In this document: piece by piece, positions 33,752-43,789 of the stretch
How positions within the stretch are numbered: the first letter of the stretch is position 1
Layout: each line of letters begins with the position of its first letter
Origin: Ryuthela nishihirai
Lineage: Eukaryota; Arthropoda; Arachnida; Araneae; Heptathelidae
Reading direction: 5' to 3'
DNA: 64,000 nt
Assembly (NCBI GenBank): GCA_038380435.1
Contig: JAWZYU010000777.1
Coordinates: 1 to 64,000, forward strand
The notes under the pieces: model-generated
What the model saw: only the letters and a program-made list of their open reading frames with translations
Databases searched by the model: none
Told to the model about the DNA's origin: nothing
Position numbers and translations under genes: made by a program

Positions 33752-34930
33752 TTGAGACTTGACCAGGAACCAGCGCAGACTCTATACGCAAACGTTATTT
33801 ACTTTCTGAATGACCTATGTAGGTTCCAGATTGGAATCTTCTTGCCAAGGGTACCAGAATTTCACTGTTCAGAAAGAAATCTGACTTTATCTGCTTATTA
33901 CGAGATGCAAGATAGTTTGTGTTTCTGCACAGATATTTCAGGGCTGATGGAAGGAATTGGAACAACTCATGACCCTAAGGAATGACGTTTATTTATAGAT
34001 TCATCAAAATTTGGCTTAAAAGTTGTCCTTTTTCATAAAAGAAACCAAAAAACCTTCCATTCCAGTGACACATGCTGTGGGAATGAAGGAAACTTATGAA
34101 AGCATGAAAAAAATACTCACTGTTGTAAAATATGAGCAATTTAAATGGACAATTTGTGGTGACATAAAAGTCATCTCTCTCTTGCTCGGGCTTCAAGGAG
34201 GTTTCACAAAATTTTGCTGTTTTCTGTGTTTGTGGAACAGTAGGGCCAGAAAGGAACACTACAAAACAAAATACTGACCCAAAAGAGATTTTTTTATTCC
34301 TGGAAAGAGTAATGTGAAGTATAAGCCTCTAGTTGACCCCTCTGATGTTCTGCTCCCACCACTACACATCAAACTGGGGCTTACGAAAAACTTTACAAAG
34401 GCTATAGACAAAACTGGTAAAGCATTTTGCACTTGAAGGAAAAATTTCCAAAACTAAGTAATGACAAACTCAAAGAAGGGAACTTGTTGGTCCTCAGATC
34501 AAGAAGCTACTGAATGATACTGTCTTTGAAGAAGGATTGAATATGAAGGAGCATGCTGCATGGAAATCCTTGATGTCTGTGATCCAGAATATTCTGAGGA
34601 ATCACAAAGAGGAAAACTACCATCAGCTCATTCAAGATCTTCTCAAAACTATGAAAATCTTGGCTGCTGAATGTCTCTGAAGATCCATTTCTTGCACTCA
34701 CATCTCAACTTCTTTCCCAAAAACCTAGGAGATGTCAGTTATGAGCAAGAGGAAAGATTTCATCAGGATATCCAAACCATGGAGGAGAGATACCAAGACA
34801 GGTGGGACCAGCAATGATGGGTGTCTACTGCTGGTTCTTGCAGAAGCACATAAAAGACAAAAATGTTATTCTTCTAAATTCATTTTTGATGACATTCTTT
34901 TGCTTATGCTGTTTTTGAAAAACTATACAT
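33752..34930 (+). pseudogene. Decayed gene of an arthropod repetitive family of unknown function
   Basis: Several frames in order read: FCTDISGLMEGIG and THDPKEWRLFIDSSKFGLK; VLFHKRNQKT; then frameshifted pieces; then FLHSHLNFFPKNLGDVSYEQ, ERFHQDIQTMEERYQDRWDQ and a stop. The EWRLFIDSSK start and FPxNLGxxSxEQxERFHQDI end recall an uncharacterised multicopy protein of arthropod genomes (in part annotated as Cc8L18.2-like). No catalytic function is known to me. At least eight stops or shifts are present; no introns or TIRs were located. It lies just after the R290 repeat. Confidence 0.65.
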
Positions 34931-36449
34931 AACTCAAAAAATCCTTACCCATGTTTTCTTATTTTGCATTTCAATATTATTTCATTTGCTACTTTATATT
35001 CAGTGGTCTAGAAGTATGTTCCAAATTTTTTTCGCTATGATCATGCAATTAATTAATGAGTTTTAAATTGAAATTTAATAAAACAAGTCACATTGTATTT
35101 CATTGAAATTTTAAATACATCAATCCGTAATTTAAAAAAAAACTATGTGCTGCATATTTTTCACAGTCATATTTAAATTTAGCACCCCAAAATTAGTTAA
35201 AAGCATCCTATTCAGTCTATGTTATAAAAAAAAAGTTTCAATTTCTTATCTAGTGTTATCAGTGCACTAATAGTCGTTTCTAGAATGTATCTCATTATTT
35301 TTTCAGAACAAGTTATGAAGAGTGAAACTTTTTTTCTCAAAGTTGAAATATAGAAAAAAACTATCTTTGGTCAATCATGGGACAGAAATGACTACCTTCA
35401 CATACACTACTCTCAACCGAACGGTCTCAGCTCTCATTTGTATATGTACTGGTACTTCAATATTCATAAATAAGTAAAATAACTCTAATAAAAATAGTAG
35501 TTTTTTTTTTATAAGTATTTCTATTAGAAAAAAATTTTGAAGTTCAATTAGCAATTTGTTTATTTTTGAGTCAATTATAAAAGCTTTTCGTCAACCTTAA
35601 ACTTTCCACAGGCTCCAGGCAATAAGCCTATTGGGCTTGATAGAAAATCCGTCCCTTGATCGAATGTGTCATTATCGATGTATGCTTAGAATAAAATAAA
35701 AAATCATGACTATAACTTTTGCACACTACTTTAAATATGATCCCATCTCGAATCTTTCAACAAATGTTACTACTATATAAATATAAACAAATGCGATTTT
35801 TTTAAAAATTACAAAGCGATATTTTGGGATTTAAAGTGAAACTTACATGTCAGTAACCTCAAAATTATTCATTATTTTAATCTGCATATGCTGCACTTCA
35901 TTTTAAAGCAACACTTTAAGCTAACAGCTCTAAAATGAAACTATGTTTATTCCTGAAACTTCAACAGAACACAAAATATTAGAAAACAAATGGAAATGAA
36001 CAGAATATTTCTTTTGCTGTTTTTGAAAAACTATACATAACTCAAAAACTATACATTCAAAAAATCTAAATAATCAGACATTCCCATCTCAATATGGGAG
36101 CTATGGGTGTTACAAATTTCATAAAAATGTATTAAGTGAAGGTTTTAGAGATTGGATTAGTTTACTTAAAATGGCATATCTGGTTTGTTCTTCATATGAC
36201 TGGTCATGCATAGAATGTGGAAAGAGAAGTTGACTATATTTCCTGGAGAGGTTAGTCATATGGAAGGAGAGGCTGACTTATTTGAAAACAATAATTTCGA
36301 TGTATATTAATGAATTCAAAAATAATTTTTGAACTTCAAAATCATCTATATATACTTATTAGATAAATCTGCAAAATCTTCTGGAAGATATTAAAATATT
36401 TTACAAGAAAAATTTGTTATTAATATAAAAATGCCAAATGGAAGTCAAC
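34931..36449. other. AT-rich interval without gene; one internal duplication
   Basis: No gene or element end was seen. A stretch of about 33 identical bases, GCTGTTTTTGAAAAACTATA and onward, occurs at 34,904-34,940 and again at 36,017-36,055. This suggests that the 3' flank of the decayed gene belongs to a repeat. Confidence 0.5.
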
Positions 36450-36455
36450 TCATAC

Positions 36456-36630
36456 CTTTTGCAGACTATTAGACACTTTATCAGGAGCTTCAATTAAAGG
36501 GTTAGTCAAATCACAGAGAACAAGAGTTTTGCCAGATATGGGGCTCAGGTTATGATGAGCTGCTGTCTCAACAGCTTTGCTAATTGCTTCCTTATATTTT
36601 TGCAAAAGTTCTTCATTGAAAAAACGTTTT
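36456..36630 (-). CDS. TEP1: Host exon: TEP1-like protein, end of TROVE / start of vWA region
   Basis: This 175-bp minus-strand exon has an acceptor (TTGTTTTGCAG before 36,630) and a donor (GTATGAG after 36,456). One base completes a codon from the previous exon, then 58 codons follow: KRFFNEELLQKYKEAISKAV, ETAAHHNLSPISGKTLVLCD, LTNPLIEAPDKVSNSLQK. The exon ends on a complete codon and joins in frame to 11,842-11,687. YKEAxxxAVxxxxxHNLxPxxGxTLVxxDLT is the characteristic passage from the TROVE module into the von Willebrand A-like fold in telomerase protein component 1. The sequence is intact in an otherwise degenerate region. The downstream intron would be 24.6 kb. The upstream exon was not found in the window. 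Ro60-like TROVE protein is the alternative. Confidence 0.7.
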
Positions 36631-37374
36631 CTGCAAAACAAGACAACAATTTGAAATTTTCAAAACATAAACATCTATATATATGTTATTGCAGCTAATA
36701 TTATTTTTGTACCCTTTAACTACAAGTTTCTATCCTTAGCTTTTCAGGCACTTTCAGTTTTCCTCTTACTATATATATCCTGATAAAGAGGTTGATAATT
36801 TGAACAGTTAGAAACTTTTCCCAGTAAATCCAACAGAAGTTTGGTGAGATTGTTTTGCATCTGAGCTTCACTTTTTTACACATAAAGGGCTAAATCAACA
36901 ACCCCAAGGTCCCAGAGAATGTTTGGGGGAGAGGACCCACTGGTCAGCTGATGGGGGACAGATAGTAACCCACCCTTGATAATGAAGGCCAATGACAACA
37001 CTTTTGATGACGTCAAGTATGAAGGGAAACTTTCTTAAATTTTGATGAAATATTATAACAGGTTGCTTTAAGTTATACCTTACAAATAAATAAAACAATA
37101 ATTAATTAGAATAATTAATTATTGTTTTATTCATTTAATTAGAATAATTAATTGTTTTATTCATTTAATTCATATAATAAATGGAATAATAATCATTGTA
37201 TTCAATTAAAAGTTATACAACATTATTATTTTGCATTATTGCCATAAGAGTAATATATTTAATATTTTATTTCATTTTTTAGGTATATCCTACAACTAAA
37301 TGCCATAATATTACAATAAAATTTATAAACATTTTCCTTCATACATGATGCCATTAAAATAGTTGTCATGGCCT
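36631..37374. other. AT-rich interval; no gene, one hairpin
   Basis: It follows the host exon upstream on the minus strand and is therefore presumably intron. The only structure is the inverted repeat at 37,083-37,137. Confidence 0.45.
37083..37137. repeat. AT-rich inverted repeat, ~26-bp arms and 3-bp loop
   Basis: AATAAAACAATAATTAATTA is followed by GAA and its exact reverse complement; the arms extend about six bases further with one mismatch. The right arm is partly duplicated again to about 37,165. Confidence 0.9.
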
Positions 37375-37612
37375 TAACCATCGAGGTAGCCTTGATCCAA
37401 GTATTCTTTAACTTGCACACAGGGTATGGCTCTCCTGCACATGGGGTTATGACTGGCATCTCATCAGATGGACGGCAACCTTTCGTGTCCCCTTTCTGAC
37501 CATGGCAGGGCAGAGTAGGGTAGAAATAAATCTCAACGCAGGCACAGTTGTACCTCAAAACTGGAAATTACAGATTATGAGCATAGTGCACTACGACTGA
37601 GCCAACACCCTC
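37375..37612 (-). mobile_element. tRNA-derived SINE1, old diverged copy
   Basis: The minus strand shows TTGGCTCAGTCGTAGTGCAC (A-box region), TGAGATTTATTTCTAC, the core TAAAGAATAC and GATGGCCT-like remains. It is more diverged than the other copies and lacks the 3' third. Confidence 0.75.
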
Positions 37613-37740
37613 CCCCCTCTTCCAACAGAAATAAAGACACAGAATTATATAAGAAATTAATTACAAGAAACCCTTGCAGCTTAAGAGGGTAAGTTTCTTG
37701 AAAATATAATATTTATAAAAAAAACTATTACTATTTATAT

Positions 37741-37812
37741 TTAAATAAAATACTATATATATATAATTATATATAAAATATTTATATTATTTATATTATA
37801 TATATAATACAA
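37741..37812. repeat. AT microsatellite
   Basis: Imperfect TA-rich repeat directly before the Tc1 terminus at 37,816. Confidence 0.8.
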
Positions 37813-37815
37813 ATA

Positions 37816-38272
37816 TACACCGAAAAGCCAAAACATTATGATCAGTACAGGTTTATGCAAATTGAAGCAACTTCAGGTAAAGGTGCGTGTGAACATTATG
37901 AATGGTATAAAAAACACCTGATACTAAGCTCTGTTAATCACTGTTATTCTTGTTCTTCAGATGGGAAAGGCAGTGGACTTAAATGAGTTTCACAAAGATC
38001 AAATTGCTATGGCCAGGCAACTGGATCAGAGCATTTATAAGGCAGCAATGCTTCTGGGGTGCTCACGGTCAGTCGTGCTTAGTACCTTTAAAGAGTGGTT
38101 TGAGGTGGGTAAAACCACGAAGGTGTGGGCTGACCATGGCTCATCCATGCTAGAGGTGAGCAAAGTAAGTCCCGTATGGTACAAGCCAACAGAAGGGATA
38201 TTGTGGTGCAACTCACTCGTAATTTGAATGCTAGAGATGGGCATTCATGTGCAGGAAACTATGACGTCTAAG
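37816..38272 (+). mobile_element. Tc1-like transposon (beta family), 5' part only
   Basis: It begins with a TIR (TACACCGAAAAGCCAAAACA) matching the 3' TIR at 50,831-50,860. The ATG at 37,961 opens MGKAVDLNEFHKDQIAMARQ, then DQSIYKAAMLLGCSRSVVLS and TFKEWFEVG, the paired helix-turn-helix start of a Tc1 transposase. After about 75 codons the sequence jumps to the segment around CATGTGCAGGAAACTATGAC (HVQET), so the middle is deleted. LINE copy 10 begins immediately after. Confidence 0.85.
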
Positions 38273-39412
38273 TGGCCTGTAAGTGGTAGCTAGGTAGTAA
38301 CTAGAAGGAGAGCTATGCACCAATCCCTGGTGATGATGCACAGAATCAGCCAGGCCTAGCACCTAATGTCCGATCCCGCCTTCTCATGGTGCAGGCGATT
38401 AGTACCTTTCAAAAGAGATACTCTCTTGTGGAGGTGAACAGAAGGGGAGGGCTGCCAGATTAGTGTGGCCTACTGATCTGAACAACTATGGCTACTTTTC
38501 TTTCTATCCTGCTGAGGAGTGGTCAACCACACAGGGTCCTGGTACTGACCATATAAACATACTGGACTGGACTGAAACAAGGTTCTCAGCTTGATTATGG
38601 ATCCTGAATTTGTTGCACTGGTGGGCTTTTGTGAAGGGCGAATCTTCTGCTGTGTTTTCTGTTTCTTTGTGGGTTGACAGACTCAAGTGAATAGATTCCC
38701 AGGATATGTTTTTATCAGCTGATGGATAATTCTGAGCAAATGTCATTGCAGGCACCTGAACTCTTGCTTCTACGGGCATATTCAAATTCTACATTGGAGG
38801 AAGTCTTCCAGTGTAGAAGGCTTTGGCCTTTAGTGTGGGGTAACAGTTTTTGCCCCATGCCTGCGTAGGGGGCTGTTTGATATTGTCTGCATTCCCTCTC
38901 TCAAGAAACATAGCTTCTTTAAACATCCCACTAACCATTTTCTCTCCATAGGTAGTTGGAATGTGAGGACTCTACACAGAGCTTATTCTCTGGATGTCCT
39001 CACAGAAGAATTCCACCATTAAAATTTAGATAATCTTGGCTTGCAAGAAACCAGATGGTTAGATTCTTAAAAATAATTTTAAATTTCTCTTTTCACAACT
39101 TCAAGATATTTTGCATTATGTCAAGAAACGAGATATTACCCTTGTTCTAGGTGACTTCAATGCTCAAGTTGGTACTAACTCTGACCTTTGGGGTGGGGGA
39201 TAGGTTCCTTTGGTATTGGCAGCTAAAATGGAAAAACATCTCCTACAAGTAAGTAAACTTAATGGTTTCAGAATAACTAAAATTTATTACAAACACCGTA
39301 ATGCACATAAGTATACATGGGTTTCATCAGATGGGCTGCATAAGAATATGATTGATTATATATTAATTAACAAAAAAATGGGCTAGTTCTGTTATGAATA
39401 CTAGGTCATATA

Positions 39413-39620
39413 AATAAAAATAAATACCCCCTCAAGCAGCTGCTTGCCACAGAGGTCCAACAGGTGCCTGTCAGTTAATATGCCATAGTGGAAGGTCTGA
39501 GAGGATGGCAAGACCTCAGCAGAAAAACGACACATACTTCCATGCCTTACCCAGGGCTCAAACCCAGGTCCCTTAGATCAGTAGCCAAGCGTGCTAACCA
39601 CTCGGCCATGGGACGGCAAA
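39413..39620 (-). mobile_element. tRNA-derived SINE2 with 12-bp target duplication
   Basis: The minus strand reads a tRNA-like head: CCATGGCCGAGTGGTTAGC (A-box region, 39,598-39,607 core) and GGGTTTGAGCCC (B-box region, 39,554-39,565), then a short body and a T/A-rich tail. CTAGGTCATATA (39,401-39,412) and CCAGGTCATATA (39,621-39,632) flank it with one mismatch. The head resembles a Leu/Ser-type (type II) tRNA. It is unrelated to SINE1. Confidence 0.88.
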
Positions 39621-39733
39621 CCAGGTCATATAGGGGAGCTGAATTTGGATCTGACCATTAGCTTGTTAAAAGTGTCTTGAAAATTAAACTTAAGAAGAAA
39701 GAGTTCAGCAAAGGTTAAAATATTTACTTTTAA

Positions 39734-40483
39734 GTATACAATTAAAAAGACCTTCTTGCTCAAAAATTAATTTAAAATAATTTAAAATTCTCTGTCATTG
39801 AGCAATAAATTTTTAGAGTTTATCCTTCAAACTATTTGCATGTTGAAAGTTCTTAGGAGAAAACTCTCAGAAGCTTTTTGGAGCAAAGACAGTGCTCCGT
39901 CTTCAGTGAAGTGATGCTATGTATTGATAGCATCACTTCATTCATGCTTGTCCCTAAAAAAGGGACAGGGACAAATATAGCCTACTTCAAAAATCGGGCG
40001 TATACCGATTTCCCCTACAGTTGCCAGATAATTCCGTTGTGTACTACATCGGCAAAACCATTCGCTCTTTACAAGAAAGGTTTGCGGAGCACCAAACTGA
40101 TGTCAACCAAATGAAGCTAATGATGGCTGCCTCTGAGCTAGCAGTGCAACACATGGCAACAATAGACTGGGAGCACACCACACTTCTTGCACATGCATCC
40201 ACTTTCTACGGAACCATAGTCCACGAGGCTATTGAAATAATGACCTCATCCACCCCACCTGCAACCGAGACACTGGAATCGCCCTTCATGAATGTGGAAA
40301 GAAGCTCTTTGTCTAAACAGACCTAACGTCAATACATAGCATCATTCACTGAAGATGGAGCGCTGTCTTTGCTCCAAAAAGCTTCTGAGAGTTTTCTCCT
40401 AAGAACTTTCAACATGCAAATAGTTTGAAGGATAAACTCTAAAATTTTATTGCTCAATGACAGAGAATTTTAAATTATTTTAA
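39734..40483 (+). mobile_element. Penelope-like element fragment between 157-bp inverted repeats
   Basis: A 750-bp insertion into LINE copy 10 is flanked by the 12-bp duplication ATTTACTTTTAA (39,722-39,733 and 40,484-40,495). Near its ends are inverted repeats, 39,771-39,927 and 40,329-40,484, about 97% identical. Between them lies a GIY-YIG endonuclease frame. Penelope-like retroelements combine an RT with a GIY-YIG endonuclease and often have terminal repeats in inverted orientation. The RT is missing here. Confidence 0.8.
40006..40326 (+). pseudogene. GIY-YIG endonuclease domain of a Penelope-like element (N-truncated)
   Basis: The frame reads RFPLQLPDNSVVYYIGKTIR, SLQERFAEHQTDVNQ, VQHMATIDWEHTTLLAHAST and FYGTIVHEAIEIMTS, then stops at 40,326. 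YYIGKTxRSLxxRFxEH is the first GIY-YIG block with the Arg and the following EH. IDWExT and the REAIEI-like HEAIEI are the later conserved blocks of Penelope-type enzymes. The domain is about 100 residues and looks complete and in one frame, but nothing upstream encodes RT, and the usual Cys-containing PC motif before it is changed. It nicks DNA for target-primed synthesis in intact elements. Confidence 0.8.
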
Positions 40484-40954
40484 ATTTACTTTTAATTCTG
40501 AAGCTCTGAAAGACACAGTTATAGCTAAAGCTTACCATGATAGGTTACTTAGTCATGGTTTGTTTACTACTGAAGTTGAAGAATGGGACCTTTTAAACTG
40601 TCTTTTTTGCAAACTAACAGTACTCTTTTAGGAAAAAAGAAGCACAGGAGGCAGAATTATTGAATGAGAATGCACTTCAGCTTATTTCAGAAAGAAAGAA
40701 CTGCAGGAATGTCCTTAATCAATACCCTACTAGACCTAATAAAAAGCACTACAGAGAGCTTAAAAAACGTGTAAAGGATCAGTTAGCTGCTGCTAAGAAT
40801 CTTTGGCTTGATGACTTCACTGGCAAAGCCGAGGAAACAATTAGATAGCATAACAGCAAAAAGCTGTACCAGATAGTTAATGTTTTGTGTGGTAAAAAAA
40901 CAGACATGTATACAGGGATTGAAGGATAAAGTAAGGTTATAGAAGGTGAGGTGT

Positions 40955-41765
40955 TTAGGTAGGTGGTAGACATCATAGTTTCCTGCACATGAATTACTGG
41001 ACACAGGGTTTCCCAGCAGAACATTGCCCAAAGCATTACACTTCCTCCACCGGATTGTTTTTGTTCCATGGTGCATCCTGGTGCCAAAATTTCCCCAGGT
41101 AAACAAGGTACACATACCAGTGCATCCACATGTTGCAACAGGAAATGAGATTCATCGGACCACACGACCTTTTCCCAATTATTCAAAGTCCAGTTCTGAT
41201 GTTAACATACCCTTTATAGGTGCTTTTGATGGTGAACTGAGGTTAGCATGAGCACTTGATATGGCATATGGCTATGCAGCCCCATTTTCAGCAGTGCTCA
41301 ATGTACTGTGTGTTATGACACATTACTCCCATCACCAGCATTCAAATACAGTCAAGCTGCACCACAGTATCCCCCTTCTGTTGGTTTGTACCATATGGCA
41401 TAGTCTTCGCTTACCTCTAGCATCGATCAGCCGTGGTCGGCCCACACCTTGCCTGCGGTTGGTATTTTTACCCTCTTTGGACCACTTTTTGAAGGTATTA
41501 CCCATGGCTGACCATTAGCACACCACATGCCTTTGCCATCGTGGAAATGCTCTGACCCAGTTGCTGGCCATTACAATTTGGCCTTTGTTAAACTCACCAA
41601 GCCTTTCCCATCTGAAGAACAAAAATAATACTAATTAACAGAGCTCAGTATCAGGTGTTATTTATACCATTTCATGGCTTTCACATGCACTGTCGTTTAC
41701 CTGCAACTGCTTCGATTTTCACAAAGATGCACTGGTCATAATTATTTTGCTCTGCATCTATTGAA
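40955..41765 (-). mobile_element. Tc1-like transposon (beta family), 5' and central part
   Basis: The minus strand starts at a degenerate TIR (about 41,765, CAAAATAATTATGACCA), then MGKAW at about 41,610, a decayed helix-turn-helix region, and NNWEKVVWSDESHFLLQHVD (first catalytic Asp) followed by GGGSVMLWAMFCWETL and HVQETMMSTTYLN. The sequence ends near 40,955. The C-terminal third is absent. It faces the 37,816 copy across LINE copy 10. Confidence 0.83.
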
Positions 41766-42099
41766 CACCATTCACTTCAATGCAAACACATGTAGGAAAA
41801 ATAACTGATACAGATTCAACATCAACAAAACAATTGAGAACAAACGAGTAGTTATAGAGATTAAGGCAAAAATTCTTACATCTATCAAGAAATGAATATT
41901 GAATCTGAGATCACTGGAGAAATATTAACCAACAGCACCATTTGTAAGTAGAATAACTGTAAAAATTCCCATGTCTATGAAAATCCTCATAAGAAAAATA
42001 CAATGTAAATACACACCCATATGTAAAATGCATCTACCAATTCAGTCTATTCCAACCTCTTCCAAGAAATATTAGCAAGTATAAATTCTTGAATGTGCA

Positions 42100-42385
42100 G
42101 GTACTATCCCTTGTTATGATGCACAGAATGGACAGACCTAGCACCTAAAGTTTGATCCCACATTCTCAGGGAGCAGACTGTTAGTACCTTTCAAAATAGA
42201 TACTCTCTTGTACAAGGGAATGGAAGTGGTGGCTGCCAGGTCAGTGTGACCTACTGATCTAGACTAGTATGGCTACTTTTCTAACTGCTGCTACAGGTTT
42301 GTATATATAGTCACTATACAGAATCCTGGTGTTGACCACGTGTACCAACCTGAATGGAATAACGGGTCTAAGCTTGATTATGGAT
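42100..42385 (+). mobile_element. RTE-like LINE, 5' UTR fragment (copy 13)
   Basis: It matches the family 5' UTR from GATGATGCACAGAA to TTGATTATGGAT and stops where I-like LINE copy B begins. The same LINE may resume at 47,908 after a deletion of about 1.35 kb in LINE coordinates. Confidence 0.8.
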
Positions 42386-42389
42386 GCAC

Positions 42390-43110
42390 ACCCAACAGAA
42401 ATGGATGGTTGTTGTGGCTGCAAGATGATGAAGCTGCTGGCAGATCTTAGAAAGAATTGGGGGTGGATAATGTCTCACCGAGATCAAAGCCTGTAGTGAG
42501 CTAAGCGAATCGGTGTAAACCACACACCGACAATGATGCTTAGCCACCACATGGTCCAAGGTGAAACTGATAGTGTGCAACTCTGCACTGAAGATGGAAC
42601 ACTGCAGTGGAATCTGATCTGCAATGATTACATCACAGCAGACCATAGCTGATCCCACCAATGTTCCGGGTTGGGTTGTTTTACCTCTGAGCAGCACTCT
42701 TTTGCACACCATGGGCAAAATGGCCAGGTCACATGGACACCGAAGGCTAAGAGAGGGTTAGATAAGGGGACTGACTGGAACAGCTGTGGGGAGACAGATG
42801 GTAGCCTCCAGTCAAGGCCATCCAGCATGTTCTTTAACGAGCACAGGGTCTGGCTCTCCCGCACAAGGAGCCACGGCTTAGCGTCCCATCCGATGGACGG
42901 TGGCCTTTCCAAACCCATCAGTGTCCCCTACTAACCATGGGCAAAGCAGGGAATTTTGTGCAGATAAATGTCAATGCTGTCCCAGCTGGAACTCGAACGT
43001 GGGAACTGCAGATTTTGAGTTTGGCACGTTACTAATGTGCCAGACTTCGAGCCATCTGTGAAGACAGGCAAGAAGTCCAGGTACTCAGCACGATGGCTGT
43101 CAAAGAGTTG
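42390..43110 (-). pseudogene. LINE RNase H domain, split by SINE1 and truncated
   Basis: LPVFTDGSKSGT at about 43,070 is the first catalytic block; the frame is then cut by SINE1. It resumes at 42,665 with VGSAMVCCDVIIADQIPLQC, SIFSAELHTISFTLDHVVAK (catalytic Glu in the AEL block) and CVVYTDSLSSLQAL (catalytic Asp in the YTDS block). It ends at IHFCWV at the LINE's truncated end. Up to the truncation, three catalytic acids are preserved. Confidence 0.85.
42668..43030 (-). mobile_element. tRNA-derived SINE1 inside RNase H of LINE copy B
   Basis: The 11-bp duplication ACYAATGTKCC at 42,657-42,667 and 43,031-43,041 (two mismatches) flanks the copy. It contains the core and a tRNA-like head with a weakened B box (GTTCGAGTTCC) and a decayed A box. 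Confidence 0.88.
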
Positions 43111-43789
43111 CTGATACACACAGTCACGTTTAAAGGCCTTCCCCATCCTGCACAAGGAAAAATCACAGGAAGAGGAAACAGCGAGCCACGGTGGGAGTGA
43201 CCCGACTGTGCAATGCTATCGATACTGGTGTTGATGTCTCGAGGTAGTCTCGGATTCATAAACCCAAAGGACAAATGGCAGTCAACGGATTAGTGCAATA
43301 TAATTTCCCACTTTGGACTGAAAATGCAGTCCCAAGTGGGATAGCTAGGTAGGGATTGCAATTTAGATGCATATTGTATGGACAACTGCTGACTGTGAAG
43401 AGATAAAGACGGTTCATTGGTCTCAACATAAATACTCTGAATCGATGAGGTGCAGAAGGCTCCTGTGCAAACACGGAGAGCCTGATGATGGAGGAGGTCC
43501 AGCAACTTCACCACCAAATCCCAGGCAGAGTTATTCATCTGGAATCCGTAGTCCAGTTTTGAATGGACAAGTGCGTAGTACAGGCAAGGCAGAGAACATC
43601 GGTTAGCTTCCCAGGAGAGAGAGGAGAGGACCTTGACAATGTTTAATGCCCGCGTGCACTTGTACCTGAGATGACGTATGTGTGATTGAAAGGTCAATTT
43701 CCAATCAAAGATGAGACCAAAAAACTCTGTCTCTGCCACAACTAGACACCCCTGAGCCATAGCTCAGGATCCAGATGAAGATTATGTTT

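Larger units (their letters stand above)
38277..40950 (+). mobile_element. RTE-like LINE with two insertions (copy 10)
   Basis: It starts at the family 5' terminus (about 38,277), with the 5' UTR to about 38,940, a broken endonuclease (SIGSWNVRTLHRAYSL near 38,950; VLGDFNAQVG near 39,150), the linker (40,490-40,850; ERKNCRNVLNQYPTRP) and an end in the region before the RT core (about 40,950). SINE2 (39,413-39,620) and a Penelope-like fragment (39,734-40,483) interrupt it. An internal deletion removes the middle of the endonuclease near 39,095. RT core and 3' end are absent. Confidence 0.85.

Noticed and set aside
36895..37098. Possible further host exon upstream of 36,630
   Set aside because: The frame lacks an acceptor/donor pair in phase and does not resemble the TROVE domain.
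39540..39620. A functional tRNA gene
   Set aside because: The tRNA-like sequence cannot form a full cloverleaf and is followed by a SINE body with target duplication.
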